DNA from: Cinnamomum chago
Taxonomy: Eukaryota; Streptophyta; Magnoliopsida; Laurales; Lauraceae
Direction: 5' to 3'
DNA length: 64,000 nucleotides
Assembly: GCA_038049695.1 (NCBI GenBank)
Contig: CP142459.1
Span: forward strand, 68,502,001 to 68,566,000
This document shows, one piece after another, positions 38,184 to 48,872 of the stretch (position 1 is the stretch's first letter; each line of letters begins with the position of its first letter). The notes beneath the pieces are model-generated. The model ran no database searches. It was not told the origin of the DNA and saw nothing but the letters and a program-made list of their open reading frames with translations. Position numbers and translations under genes: made by a program.

Positions 38184-40427
38184 GTTGAGCTGATTCTTTG
38201 ATAGAAATGGTTTGATATTAATGAGTTTAGAGAGAGAGATGGTCTGCTATATCTATTTCAGGCTTTCTTTGCTGTTACAGGATGAAAATCCAGATAGAAA
38301 GAGAAGAGGAGAGGGATTTCAAAGAATCATAGGAAGGATAATGCTCAAGTGTTTGTGATTCCATTTTATCTTGAAGAGTCTGCTGTCTGTCTCCTTATGG
38401 TCTTAGTCGTGCTTGAATATTATTTTCAAGTTAAAATTGTTGAATGAATAATTGCACATTGTTTATGGGATTCTTATTCTTCTCTTTTTTTTTCCTTTTT
38501 TTTTTCTATAAAAAAACAAAGTTAGGTCGGACCTCTCTTTTGGTCAGTCGATTGAAATGTACATTGACCGGCAGGCTATTGATCGGATCACTGACTTTTA
38601 ATTGTCCATGAATTTCCAATTCTCCTAATATCTAAATTTCCCCTTGATGTCAAATAAAGGATTTGTGAACCGGAAATATTTAAAATGGATTTTTGACATA
38701 TAAGTCCTCCTTAAATTTGTTTTTTTTTTTTTTATAATCCAAATTCCGATAATGTCACTAGAGTCGTTTGACTCTAATCAATATTTTTTTCAAATTTTTT
38801 TTGTATCACATCCTATGATATTATGGGATTTATCAGTTTCTGTATCATATATTTTCTGCAACCAATAAGTGACCGGTTTTATTAAAACATGAAAAATGAC
38901 ATTTTATGAAAAGTAAATATACATTTGACAACCATTTCTTAGGTTCTATCATTCGAATATATATATATTTTATTTACGGAAGATACTGCATAAAAGCCAT
39001 AATGGGACAATCCCATGTGACATACATTATTCCGATGATATCATGGGAATTGAGGAAAATACTTATAAAAAAGAATTGTTGACCAAAGTCATGCAGCTCC
39101 AGTGATATTATCGGAATTTTAATTATAAAATTAAGAAAATTGGATTTAAAGAGGACTAATATGTAAAAAAAAAAGGAGGAATTGCTTCATCACCCAAAGC
39201 ATAAAATTTAGAGAAGAGAAACTCAAGTCAAGCAACCGTACGGCCACACCATTCGACCTCGGGGGCTCATTGTAAATGCCCATTGGCATTGTGAATGATC
39301 TAATACAGATTAAGAATATAACGTTGGTGACATAAGATTCGAGTTTTTAAAGAATCTCCCTCCAATTAAGTTGCCAACTTTAATTTCCATGAATTTAAAA
39401 CAGGCCAATGCGCCTCCTCTATGTGCGAGCCACCTCTCAACAAAGTTCATCATAATCAATATTAAGTACCTAAGTAGGCCATGAGCCCTCTTATATGTAT
39501 TATGTATTGCATAAATACATATATTTTGTATTTAACTAAAAGATACTTGTACTATTAAGAAATAGTAGAAACTAAAATGGTTATATAGCAAAATAAGTTT
39601 TTATCATAATGCATAAATATTTATGCTTTTCTTTAATTTTTTGGCCATTACAGGAAAGGAAATGGTAAATTATCTTAATCCATGAGCCTAAGGATGTCCC
39701 AAGGGATTGGGACCCATGCGAGTTGTCACACACATAGAGAGGGAAGACTCGCACAATCAAGGATAGGACACCCACAAATGTAGGAAAAAAAAAACCTCCA
39801 ATGTGTGGGTAGGGAGAGACGCTGAAATATATCTCTATTCAAATCCCCACACCGTCTGGTTGAGAGGAGAGTTCTAGTCGACTAGCCGCCTTTCCTTGGA
39901 CAAAAGCATACGTTAGATCCTCTAACAAAGGAACGCACTTTATATGACTTGTTTAATTAATTTGACTAACAAATCTCAATTGCAGGACTAAATAATTGAG
40001 GTTAGTTATGTGATGGAAAGAGATGAAGAAGAATTTGGGAGTCCAATCAGCATTATGGGCCCAGAAACCATATATATCTATGTTGATTGGTCTAATACAA
40101 AAGATTAGATGTTGGTAGAACATCAGGGAAGTGGTAACTTGATTTGGATGTTCATAACTACTTCACTCGAAAAGTAACAAAACTAACTGTCAAACTAGAG
40201 TACCCTTCATTTTCATTTTGATGTCAGCTCATCTTCATCAATGGTATCATTAGAGCCATTTGATCCATTCTATATAGGACCCACTATATGAATTATTATG
40301 CCTATCCATCCACACTAGTAGATGATAATTATACTGACTTTCTTACCTAAATGGGATCCAAAAATAACCAAGCCACTTAGCCTGGCACTCATACTTCTAC
40401 ACACCACCATAATGGAGAGAAGGAGCC
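38184..40427. other. Intergenic DNA upstream of the first CRK
   Basis: The first few hundred bases should include the CRK promoter; no specific motif can be assigned. The rest is AT-rich with poly-T runs (38488-38506, 38720-38733), and no recognisable gene occurs. Open frames such as 39581-39775 are short and featureless. Confidence 0.4.
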
Positions 40428-40565
40428 CCTTTTTGGTCCAAACAGGATTTCGGGGGTGCGACATGGGAAAGGAAAAAAAGAAAAATTCTGTGGAGGGGAT
40501 GAGATGTCATTGATTTGACATCTCTCTCCTATGTGGCACCCCCTGGGTGGTCCAAACAGGGTTTG
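40428..40565. mobile_element. MITE-like element, second inverted-repeat family, copy 1
   Basis: The left segment TTTTTGGTCCAAACAGG..GGGGGTGCGACATGGG and the right segment CCTATGTGGCACCCCC..GGTCCAAACAGG form an imperfect inverted repeat. An inner hairpin, AGATGTCA / TGACATCT, lies near 40502-40522. The inner block resembles, in reverse, the element at 57864. Borders are approximate and no target duplication was seen. Confidence 0.45.
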
Positions 40566-41303
40566 CATGTTTGGATCAAACAGGGGATCCATTTCCCCAT
40601 AATCGTGCCTAACTGACCCATGAGATCCGATCCATTTAACTATCTATGTTAGGCCCATTAAATAAATCATTTTACCCATCCCCTCCTATAGCTATTTATA
40701 TGAGATCCAGTAGATGAAGACCCTACAAATCCTATCTAACCTAAATGTCCATGGGTACCAACCTAGTTATCAAGCCTTTGCATTTGTTAATCTACATGTG
40801 ACTCGATTGGTGAAGATCATATCAATCAGTAAAATAAAAATGGAGATCTTCTGTATTTTTTAATTTAATTAATCCAAAGTGATGGTGACAAGGATATATA
40901 TTTTTGTAATAATGACGATGATGATATTGAAGTGGTTTTCTTTTTAAATGATAGTGATGGGTCCTTTCTATTTATTCACCACGATGATGATGTTCATCGA
41001 TTGCAAAATCTGTGAATGATTTAGTTTTTGAAAATTGACATTTGTGAATGTGTTCAAACATAAATACTGCGCTAGGGCTCTAAAAAAACACTTGGTGTGA
41101 CAGTTCATGATTTTTTTCTTATAAAAGTACAAGTATCCTTAATTGGGTTTTCTACGTCATTTTTGGTATCATTATCATTTTTTTTAATTGTGCTATTCCA
41201 GAGTTATTTTCTAAAATTTAAGAGTGTAATCAAAGTGTTTTTTTTTATGTTAAGCTCAAATCTATTATTTTTCTTTTTGGATGAAATTCACCTATTGAGT
41301 TAA
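40566..41303. other. Intergenic, nothing recognised
   Basis: AT-rich DNA with a (GAT)n-like stretch near 40913-40925 and T-rich runs. No gene or element was recognised. Confidence 0.4.
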
Positions 41304-42072
41304 TTCATCAATCCGTAAAACTGATCCGATCCGATCTGCGGATTTTTAACAGAACCAAAGATAAACGGATTGGTGGCGGATTGAAAATCCTGTAATCCTT
41401 TAGCAACGGATTAGTGATGAATTTATCCCTCAATCTGCGGATTCAATCATAGTCGATCCAATCCGTTGACATTAAATATAAATAAATAAATAAAACTCAA
41501 GGGTTCTAAATCTAAGGTTTTTTTTTTTTTTTTCTGAATTGCAAATTGAATTAGAAGCAAAGGGAAAGGAACAACCAAAGGAGACAACACAAAGATAAGA
41601 AAATACAACAAAGAAAGAGAATAACAGAGCTCTATCTTATATTAGGATAAGCTGATTATAGAGAGTGAAGGAGTCTAAAGTCACACTAGAAAAAGAAGAA
41701 TTCATTCCGCTTAGAGAGAAAAGCATCCTCCAAAAAGACAAAAAATAGTTGAGTCGAGAGAGGCATCTAAACTTAAGGAGTCTAAATATATAAGTTAAGA
41801 GGTCTAAATATATCTGTAATTTATATTTTTTTGTGGATTGTTAGTTTGTATGCCGAAACTCTTTACAATATGTTTGATATTTTTTTTTAACATTAGATTC
41901 TAACGGATTGAATGGATTAAACTGATTCGGTCTGGTCTTCCACGAATCGGATCGGATCGGTCTTTAAGAGCCATAGATTGGTGACAAATTTCAAATCCAT
42001 CAATCCGTAGGTAACGGATTAGTGATGGATTTAGCCTAATTTGCACCAATCCAATCTATGTACACTCCTAGG
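41304..42072. repeat. Dispersed AATCCG/CGGATT repeat with a probable nested insertion
   Basis: It begins with ATCAATCCGTAAAACTGATCC and ends near CCAATCTATGTACACTCCTAGG; both arms are rich in GGATTGGAT / ATCCAATCC words. The middle (about 41519-41800) starts with a 17-T run followed by an A-rich segment (GAATTGCAAATTGAATTAG), suggesting a retroposed insert read on the minus strand. No coding domain was seen. Confidence 0.35.
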
Positions 42073-42257
42073 ATTGAGGATGATTTCTCTATTTAATATA
42101 AATTCATTAAACCTGTAGACATGAGATCAAGTGTTTAGAGACATGAAATTGACCCATTTTTTATATCTGTCCGTCTGAGATAGGGAGCATGCATGGTGAG
42201 CTTCAAGATTTGACTTACCATCATTGAACCACCTACTCGCTGCTTGTCTTGACCAGC

Positions 42258-42430
42258 AGGTCAATGCTAAACTTTCCAAGAGAAACCAACTTATTCCACA
42301 GTCTACAGGTCAATGCTAAACTTTCCAAGAGCAGTAGTGTTACTTGGACAAATTTAATTTTGACTAAAAAGTTTGTCCAGGTAGACTTTTTATTCCAAGA
42401 GAAACCAACTTATTCCACAGTCCACACGCT
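42258..42430 (+). repeat. 48-bp tandem duplication, second copy split by a foldback MITE
   Basis: The unit begins AGGTCAATGCTAAACTTTCC and continues through CAAGAGAAACCAACTTATTCC to the end. It occurs intact from about 42258 and again from 42307. The second copy is interrupted after TTCCAAGAG by the 61-bp element at 42332-42392, then resumes at 42393 with that same 9-mer. Confidence 0.85.
42332..42392. mobile_element. Short foldback MITE, copy 3 (61 bp, 9-bp TSD)
   Basis: Flanked by TTCCAAGAG (42323-42331 and 42393-42401). The left end CAGTAGTGTTACTTGGAC and right end read inward, AATAAAAAGTCTACCTGGAC, match the two end types of copies 1 and 2. The GC-rich core is absent and the interior is AT-rich. 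Because it interrupts a tandem duplication, the empty site is preserved next door at about 42276-42290, which confirms the insertion. Confidence 0.8.
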
Positions 42431-42700
42431 TTGTTTGCCCTTGTCTCACTTAGCCACTCATTTGAGATATTTTTAGATCATCTTGCATCCACTGTGGGGC
42501 CCAATTATTGACCCTTCTTATGGCCTGCCTTCTCACGTGTGAGGATATCATTCTCCATCCGACAAAGCATAGCCCAAATCCAGCCCTCTCAAAACCCAGA
42601 TCGATCGGGCAGGGCCTTTCACAATTTGCTTCTTCATCCTGTCACACAAAAGAAGGAATCCGACATAAAACATGCAGTAGATACATACATATAGATTGAT

Positions 42701-42850
42701 TTTTTTTTTTTTTTTTGATACCCCACATAAGGGGCCGGGTTAGGGCTTAAGAGAGACCATACAAGTAGAAAGATCGAGTAGCATACCCAAGACGATCCCT
42801 GGACAATCAGATGAGACATGGCCGAGGTTACTAACAAATTGAGTAACCCC
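42701..42850 (-). mobile_element. SINE-family retroposon (minus orientation, diverged TSD)
   Basis: A 16-T run starts it (poly-A tail on the minus strand), followed by ACCCCACATAAGGGGCCGGG. The far end read on the minus strand, GTTACTCAATTTGTTAG, resembles the A-box region of the copies at 30631 and 44126. Flanks TACATACATATAGATTGAT and TACGTACGTATGGATTGGAT look like a target duplication that diverged mainly by A/G transitions. Confidence 0.6.
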
Positions 42851-43019
42851 TCATTCTCTACGTACGTATGGATTGGATTGAATTGTGGCTGAACTAGATA
42901 AGATATCACGTGAGATGATGTGCATAGAGTTGTAGTATGTGTAGTACTGGTACATACCTGGATATATAACACTGTGTACTAGGCTTAATTAAAAGCATGT
43001 AATTATATAGAAAATATGA

Positions 43020-44112
43020 CTACGAACTTCAAACCTAGGTTTTCTTTGGAGCACACTCTATCTATCACAGTGGGGGATCGAGCTAGACCACTGTAGCTTG
43101 ACCCATAAACCTTCCCACAACTGATAGATGCCTATGAATTTCAAACCTGGGTTTTCTTTGGAGAAACTTTCTTCTAGGTGGGCCCATTGGGTGATCAAGG
43201 ATGGTATGCAAAATATGGAGTCGCCAGTCAAGTAGCAGCCATAGCCCATAGGTGCCAAACTTTCCACAAAAAATGAGTAGCACTACCATGAGCCAAGCCC
43301 CACACCCCCAATACATCAGAACGCACTACACTTTTAAGGATATATAAGAATGTTTAATTTCTTCCTTGGGAAAACATTCTACACGCTGACGTCTCATGGG
43401 GAATTTTTTTTTTCTTTTTTCGATGTTTGCATGTAGACATTTTCGTAGGAGAAAATTTCACTTTCCGATATATTTCAAATTTAATTTTTATTTTTAATTT
43501 TTTAGCCTTTTTTTTCTAAAAATCCAAATCTGATTTTATTAAATAAAAATTTTTAGGGCCGAGCTTAGCCCAGGGCCAGGCATAACATACTAGTAGATTT
43601 TTACGCACCAGCTAGTCATGGATACAACTACCTATTTTCATCATCATTGTATAACTCATTTGCTTAGAATTAACTTTTGAGTTTCAGTAGGAGACCTAGG
43701 AGATTTTCCTAGTGAGGGGTGCTATAATAAAATAAACTTTTGAAGAAGTTATATAAGAAGTATTTTTTTAGAGGCCATGAATGCTGTATTCAATTGTGTT
43801 CAACTTTGTAATTTGTAAATACCTCATAAGACAAGTATATAATGAGACAAAGCAATTTGACTAGTATGGTGGCATTTTTATCTAATCGTCTATTATCCAT
43901 ACAAGTACCAGAAAGCGCTCCACAAGATGATTTGACCAATTTTTGAATGAGTCTTCCCTAATTGTAGCCTGTAGGTGGCCTTCATTGCTGCCTAACATCA
44001 CATGCTAACCATTAACAGTAGGAGGGCCGTGGAGACTGGGTTGTTTTTCAAATGAACAGCAGTCGACCCACTGCTCATAGGCTCATATATATTAATCAAG
44101 TCCTCTGCTTGG
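43020..44112. other. Intergenic with a short direct repeat
   Basis: TTCAAACCTRGGTTTTCTTTGGAG occurs twice (about 43028 and 43140). The rest is AT-rich with no recognised gene; the overlapping 69- and 77-codon minus frames (43058-43316) have no identifiable domain. Confidence 0.4.
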
Positions 44113-44125
44113 GATTCACTGTTTT

Positions 44126-44322
44126 GTTTTTTTGTTTTTTTCTCTTTTTTTGGTACCTAGCATAGGGGGATACGACCCAAGAAAGCCCACACAAATGGAA
44201 AGAGAGGCTCACAAAGTGAGAAGATAAGCCCATATAAGTGAAAAGTGTGTAATGCTCAAGGATCGATTCTAGGTCGGTAGCTTGGTGACAAACACGTTAC
44301 CAACCAACTAAGCAATCCATAT
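44126..44322 (-). mobile_element. SINE-family retroposon, best-preserved copy (minus orientation)
   Basis: Flanks GATTCACTGTTTT (44113-44125) and GATTCACCACTTT (44323-44335) form a 13-bp target duplication with three differences. On the minus strand the head GGATTGCTTAGTTGGTTGG is a clear tRNA-type A box, and AGAATCGATCC about 35 bases on is a degenerate B box. The body ends at a T-rich/A-rich tail. Internal words CCACACAAATGGAAAG and CCATATAAGTGAAAAG recur within it and in other copies. Confidence 0.72.
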
Positions 44323-44335
44323 GATTCACCACTTT

Positions 44336-44927
44336 GCTAGCACAAGTAAGCATGCGATGTGACATTTTTTGCTTTACCATGTTTGGGTAAAAAATGGAGT
44401 GAAGTATATTTCTTATATGACATCACTTACATTTTACTCCTCCACAAGCCACTCTCTTTTTACCATAAAAAGGTGTAATAAAGTGCTTAAGGAAAAAAGT
44501 AATTTTTAATCTACATCCAGCTCTTACCTACACTTTAGGTCGGACCATCCAAACAAGAATTTTACCACACTTCTATTTTTACTTTAATATCCCTTATCTT
44601 AACCGTTTCCGTTATCATTTTACATCGATCCACTTCAAGTTTTGCTCCTCCAAGCATGTAATCAGAGTATCAGACGATAAGAATCACTTGCTTCGATTTT
44701 TTTCCTCTTCTATTCCAATCACATAGCTTCATATGACGTATTTGGTGGTGGAGTCTATCAATAAATAAAATCAATTAATAAAGTTTGACACATTGCTGGT
44801 GCATAGGATAGCATGACCTAAATGGTGAGCACTTGGCTTAAGTTTTGTTTGTACAAGTGAGGTCCTTCGATCATTTGGCTATTCAAGAGTTACTAATATA
44901 GCGGGCATCAGTTTTGGAAGATCGTAT
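44336..44927. other. Intergenic, nothing recognised
   Basis: AT-rich DNA with short GTTTGGGTAAAAA-like words that could be old MITE ends. No gene was seen. Confidence 0.35.
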
Positions 44928-44936
44928 TAACGAGAA

Positions 44937-45030
44937 CAGTCGTGCTACTCGGCCCGACTGAGGGACAACGGCCCTCCTGGGGGACCGGGCCTGAATTCCG
45001 TCCCCCAGGTTGGACCGAGTGGACATTCCA
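44937..45030. mobile_element. Short foldback MITE, copy 4 (94 bp, 9-bp TSD)
   Basis: Flanked by TAACGAGAA (44928-44936 and 45031-45039). The left end CAGTCGTGCTACTCGGCC and right end read inward, TGGAATGTCCACTCGGTCC, match the two end types of the family. On the minus strand the core contains GGCCCGGTCCCCC, as in copies 1 and 2. It lies immediately beside the 42-bp inverted repeat at 45041. Confidence 0.75.
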
Positions 45031-45040
45031 TAACGAGAAT

Positions 45041-45182
45041 GAGAATGGGTCAAAATGAAATCTCAACAACTACCAAACCTTACGGAGTGGTTTCATAACA
45101 GCAGAGAATAAGAACTGAAATGTAAATATTTAAAATAAAATAAGGTTTGGTAGTGGTTGAGATTTCATCTTGACTCATTCTC
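45041..45182. mobile_element. 142-bp inverted-repeat element with 42-bp arms
   Basis: Arms 45041-45082 and 45141-45182 are inverted copies with about four mismatches (for example the CTCAACAACTACCAAACCTTA and TAAGGTTTGGTAGTGGTTGAG halves), separated by a 58-base AT-rich loop. A transcript would fold into a long hairpin. No target duplication was identified; the left border is disturbed by the neighbouring foldback element. Confidence 0.75.
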
Positions 45183-46398
45183 CTTAAGAGATTGCTCTAA
45201 AACATAGGATAATGAATCAGCAAACTCTCTCAAGCAATGGCCAATAAAATTGATCAATTGATCAAAAAAACGTTTCATAAATAATTAATCCACCAAATTC
45301 TATCATGATAAAATGAGTCTCTACAAGAGTTGCTATCATAATGAATCCCTCTCAACATCGCTTATATGGTGATAGTCTTAAATTTAGAAAAGTAGTATAT
45401 AGGAAGTCAAGTCTCCGGGAATTTATCCAAGTGGTCTATATTCAACACCACATGATGAAATTAAAAATAAAAAATAAAAAACTATGAAGAGGTTTCAGAC
45501 TTCCATTTTCCTAATCAAAGTATCTGCCCTTTTAATCAACGGCAAAAGTTTAATGAGATATGAACATCTGTCAATATTTTTGTCTTGTCGTACTAAGACC
45601 AATTCTGACTTTATTGAGCGGATACAAATTTTTAAATGGACCCTGATTTTATACCTTTTTTTTATATAGAAAACATCTAGTTGATGTTTAATTTTATACC
45701 ATTTGAGCCGTGGTTTTTTTTTTTTTTTTTTTTCCGAAGGGTGTGTTGTTTACGACCAAAAACTTTGATTCTTTTGAGATTTGCCTAACTACAAAGATCA
45801 AACCATTGGAGAAATGCTTCACAACCCAGTGGCAAAAAGAGGCCTCTCACCTTAATAAGCATCAGAGATCAATCTCTGGCTATGTAGGTCTCACATCAGT
45901 GTTCCCACCAAAAGAGTGAAAAAAAGATCAATCCATTCCAAATACTGAAGTGTAATCTTTCTGGGTCAATCATCTAGGTTGGCCCCTTAATGCATTTGAC
46001 CTCGGAGCTAATTTATAGACTGCTAGATTAATGGAACTCTGAGAGCCTCTGATCAACACCAAAGATGCTTAAGACTTGTTTCTATTTTACCCCTTTGTTC
46101 ATTTTTTTTGCAATCTATCTTATTTCAATTAATTACAACTCAAGTATATTTAGTACAAGCTGTAAGAGGAAAAGTGTTTGTACTCCCAACATCTTCGAAG
46201 ATAATCTCCCAGGAATGATAGTATGTGACAATGTTCGGATAAACTAACCCAAATTCTACACTCTTGAATTTTCATTTCTGATAATTTGAGATCATTTGCA
46301 TTCCACCCTCAATCCTTGCATTTTTAACCAATCATCTTCAATAACCCATTGAAGATTCAAGTTTATTCCCATTAATAATCTATACTAGTCATGATTCA
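45183..46398. other. Intergenic, nothing recognised
   Basis: AT-rich DNA with a poly-T run at 45715-45733. Short open frames (45484-45669, 45710-45919) show no domain. Confidence 0.4.
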
Positions 46399-47105
46399 CT
46401 AGCAAAACGCTCCCGTGCTAAGCACGGGTAATATAATTTATAAACATATATATAACTTTATGTGATGACATAAATAAAAAAGTGATTTTGATATAATATG
46501 TTTATATTATATAAAATCTAAAATAGAAATATTTTTTAAAAATAAAAAAACTTATAGGCTTAGAATTATAATCACATATAGGAATGATGTTATGTTCTCT
46601 GTTTCAATCACGAAATATGGAATAATTATCAAATATAATTTTAAATTAAGATAATCTTAATCACAAACACTTATATTTTGGGTTTTATGGAGATGATATT
46701 ACAAAAATTATTTGAGCAGAACCTAGTTTGCATTTTTTTATTGTTGCATATTGGATCTTTTTATCAATATTCTCAAAAATAGAATATTTTTGAATTACGT
46801 GTCTATATAAAGAAATATAAATAACCATACGTCCTAGGTGCTAAAAGTGTTAGTTGTGTTCTTATTGTCGTATTAATAATACTATTTTAATAAGATATTT
46901 TTCATAAATATTGCATTAAAGGGTGAAATGAAGAATAGAAACAGGAGTTATGGTTTTTGTAGAAATGGTTGAAAGTAGATGAGAAGACAAATAATAGACA
47001 TGGTTTGGAGGAATTAAATGGGGTCAAAATCAATTTGGTATTCAATTTGGCTGATTTTTCGATTGGAATCAGCCGCTTTCATATATTATATTATAATTAG
47101 TAGGA
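46399..47105 (-). mobile_element. Putative non-autonomous Helitron, about 707 bp
   Basis: Read on the minus strand, the 3' end has the Helitron signature. A hairpin CCCGTGC-TTA-GCACGGG is followed by 13 nt ending in CTAG at 46402-46399, with T next, as expected for insertion between A and T. At the other end the minus strand reads TCCTACTAATTATAATATAATATATGAAAGC (broken here as TCCTACTAATTATAATATAA then TATATGAAAGC), resembling plant Helitron 5' termini that start with TC. The interior is AT-rich and non-coding. The base before the 5' TC is T and not the expected A, so the 5' border is less certain. Confidence 0.55.
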
Positions 47106-47429
47106 ATTATTTATTAGGCTCTCCAAGGGTCCCTAAAAGAGTTTAGAGTGAATTGAAACAGAATTCCTATCAGGGGAAAGCCCTCTAAAATTTGTGTTAG
47201 AGGATATTCAGGAGCTCAGGTGTGTTTTCTCAACAACTAGACCTAAACCTCGAGGTCTAATGGTGTCTGACAGGGGAATGATCTATTCTAAGGGGAAAGT
47301 GGGGTGAATGAACTATTCCAGTGAATAGAGTCAACCAACACAGGAACATGGTTCACTTTCCTACACTTCAATGGTTTAGTGAGCTTATTACATTTTTTTG
47401 TCCAAAGCTAAAACCATTTCATACATGGG

Positions 47430-48270
47430 CGATATATCAATACTAATTAGTGATCTATGCTTTGATTTGGACCTTTTTAAATAAAAGGAATGTTCCAGAA
47501 GGTTATATTGAAATTATTAAAGACATATATGAAGGAGCAGTAACAAGTGTTAGAAGTACTTATGGAGAGATAGGGGAGTTCCCAGTGATCATATGTTTGT
47601 ATAAGGGCTCAGCCCTAAGCCCTTATCTTTTTGCACTAATTATGAATGAGTTAACTGCTCATATTCAATCAGAGATACATTGGTGCATGTTATTTGCAGA
47701 TAATATTGTGTTGTTAGATGACTCAAGAGATGGTGTGAATGTAAAGCTCGAGAGATGGCAAGAAGCTTTAGAATTTAAAGGCATTAAAATAATTAAGTTG
47801 TACAAAGACGAAATATATGGATTATAACTTCAGTGGACATGTAGAAAGAGCTGAAACTACTATGAGAATTGATGACCAGGAGATACCACAAAGTGGTTCT
47901 TTCCACTAACTTGGCTCTATAATTAGTAATGATGGGGAGATTGATGAAAATGTCGAACATAGAATAAAAGCGAAATGATTGAAGTGGATACTTGCTTCTA
48001 GAGTTCTTTGTGACCAACAAATGGCAACAAAATTGAACGAAAAAATTTACAAGAGAGCGATTAGTCAATGGAGCAGAATGTTGGCCAATCAAGAAGTAGT
48101 ATATGCACAAAATGGACGTAGTAGAGATGAGAATATTGAGGTAGATGTGTGGTAAAACTAGGAATGATCAAATTAGATATTAGCGTTTTCAAGAGCATTT
48201 AAGAGTAGCAACGATAGAGAAAAAAAAAAACCCCCGTTTGAGATGGTTTGGACATATCTAACGTAAGACG
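47430..48270 (+). pseudogene. LINE (non-LTR) reverse-transcriptase relic
   Basis: The open frame 47450-47827 aligns by eye with LINE reverse transcriptases: KDIYEGAVTSVRSTYGEIGEFP, GSALSPYLFALIMNEL and WCMLFADNIVLLDDSRDGVN. The catalytic box, normally F-A-D-D, reads F-A-D-N, so the second aspartate is lost. Beyond 47827 the homology continues in other frames (an EIPQSGSFH-like segment, a GEIDENVEHRIKA segment, and RLRWFGHI-like codons at about 48238-48260), broken by stops and frameshifts. The upstream endonuclease part is absent. Confidence 0.8.
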
Positions 48271-48872
48271 AAAACTGCGCCGGTAAAAATATATATGAGA
48301 AAGTATAACTTATATGAGAATTTGGGTTCACGCTCAAAATCCACATGAAAATCCTCGATTTGCCCCAAAAATGAAACTACTCATTAATGTATACACCCTT
48401 CAAACGAAAATCCTGAATCTGCCACTTGTGCGAGGCCATCGGCTGTGCCCATGATTAAAAAAAAGACAATATAGAATCAGGCTGTCCCCATCGAAACAGT
48501 CCCCATGAGAGCATTCTCCCTTAATATAGTCTTCTTTTAGCTTTCAGAAATGCTAATGTAACTGTGTAATGATGTATTTGATTGTTACTGAAGCTAGCAG
48601 TGGGCCGGTCATGGGGCAAGGTCTGCCGGCCTAGATGAGTTCTTCCTAAGAAACTATGGTTCTTCCTTACGTATGTATTGATTAACTTAAAACTTGAAAA
48701 AACACTTACGTATCTTCAATTCTTCTATTGCATTCATAATGCAAGCATTTAAAAAAATAACAAGCCGAGTCAGCTCAGCTTCTGCAGTTGTTAATACAAG
48801 ATTAAGAACCTTGGATAATCATTAGACCCTTGCAACATCTAAGCCTTAATTCTAGCTATTACTACGCGGATG
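48271..48872. other. Intergenic, downstream of the second CRK
   Basis: It presumably contains the 3' UTR of the CRK ending at 48873. No other feature was recognised. Confidence 0.4.
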
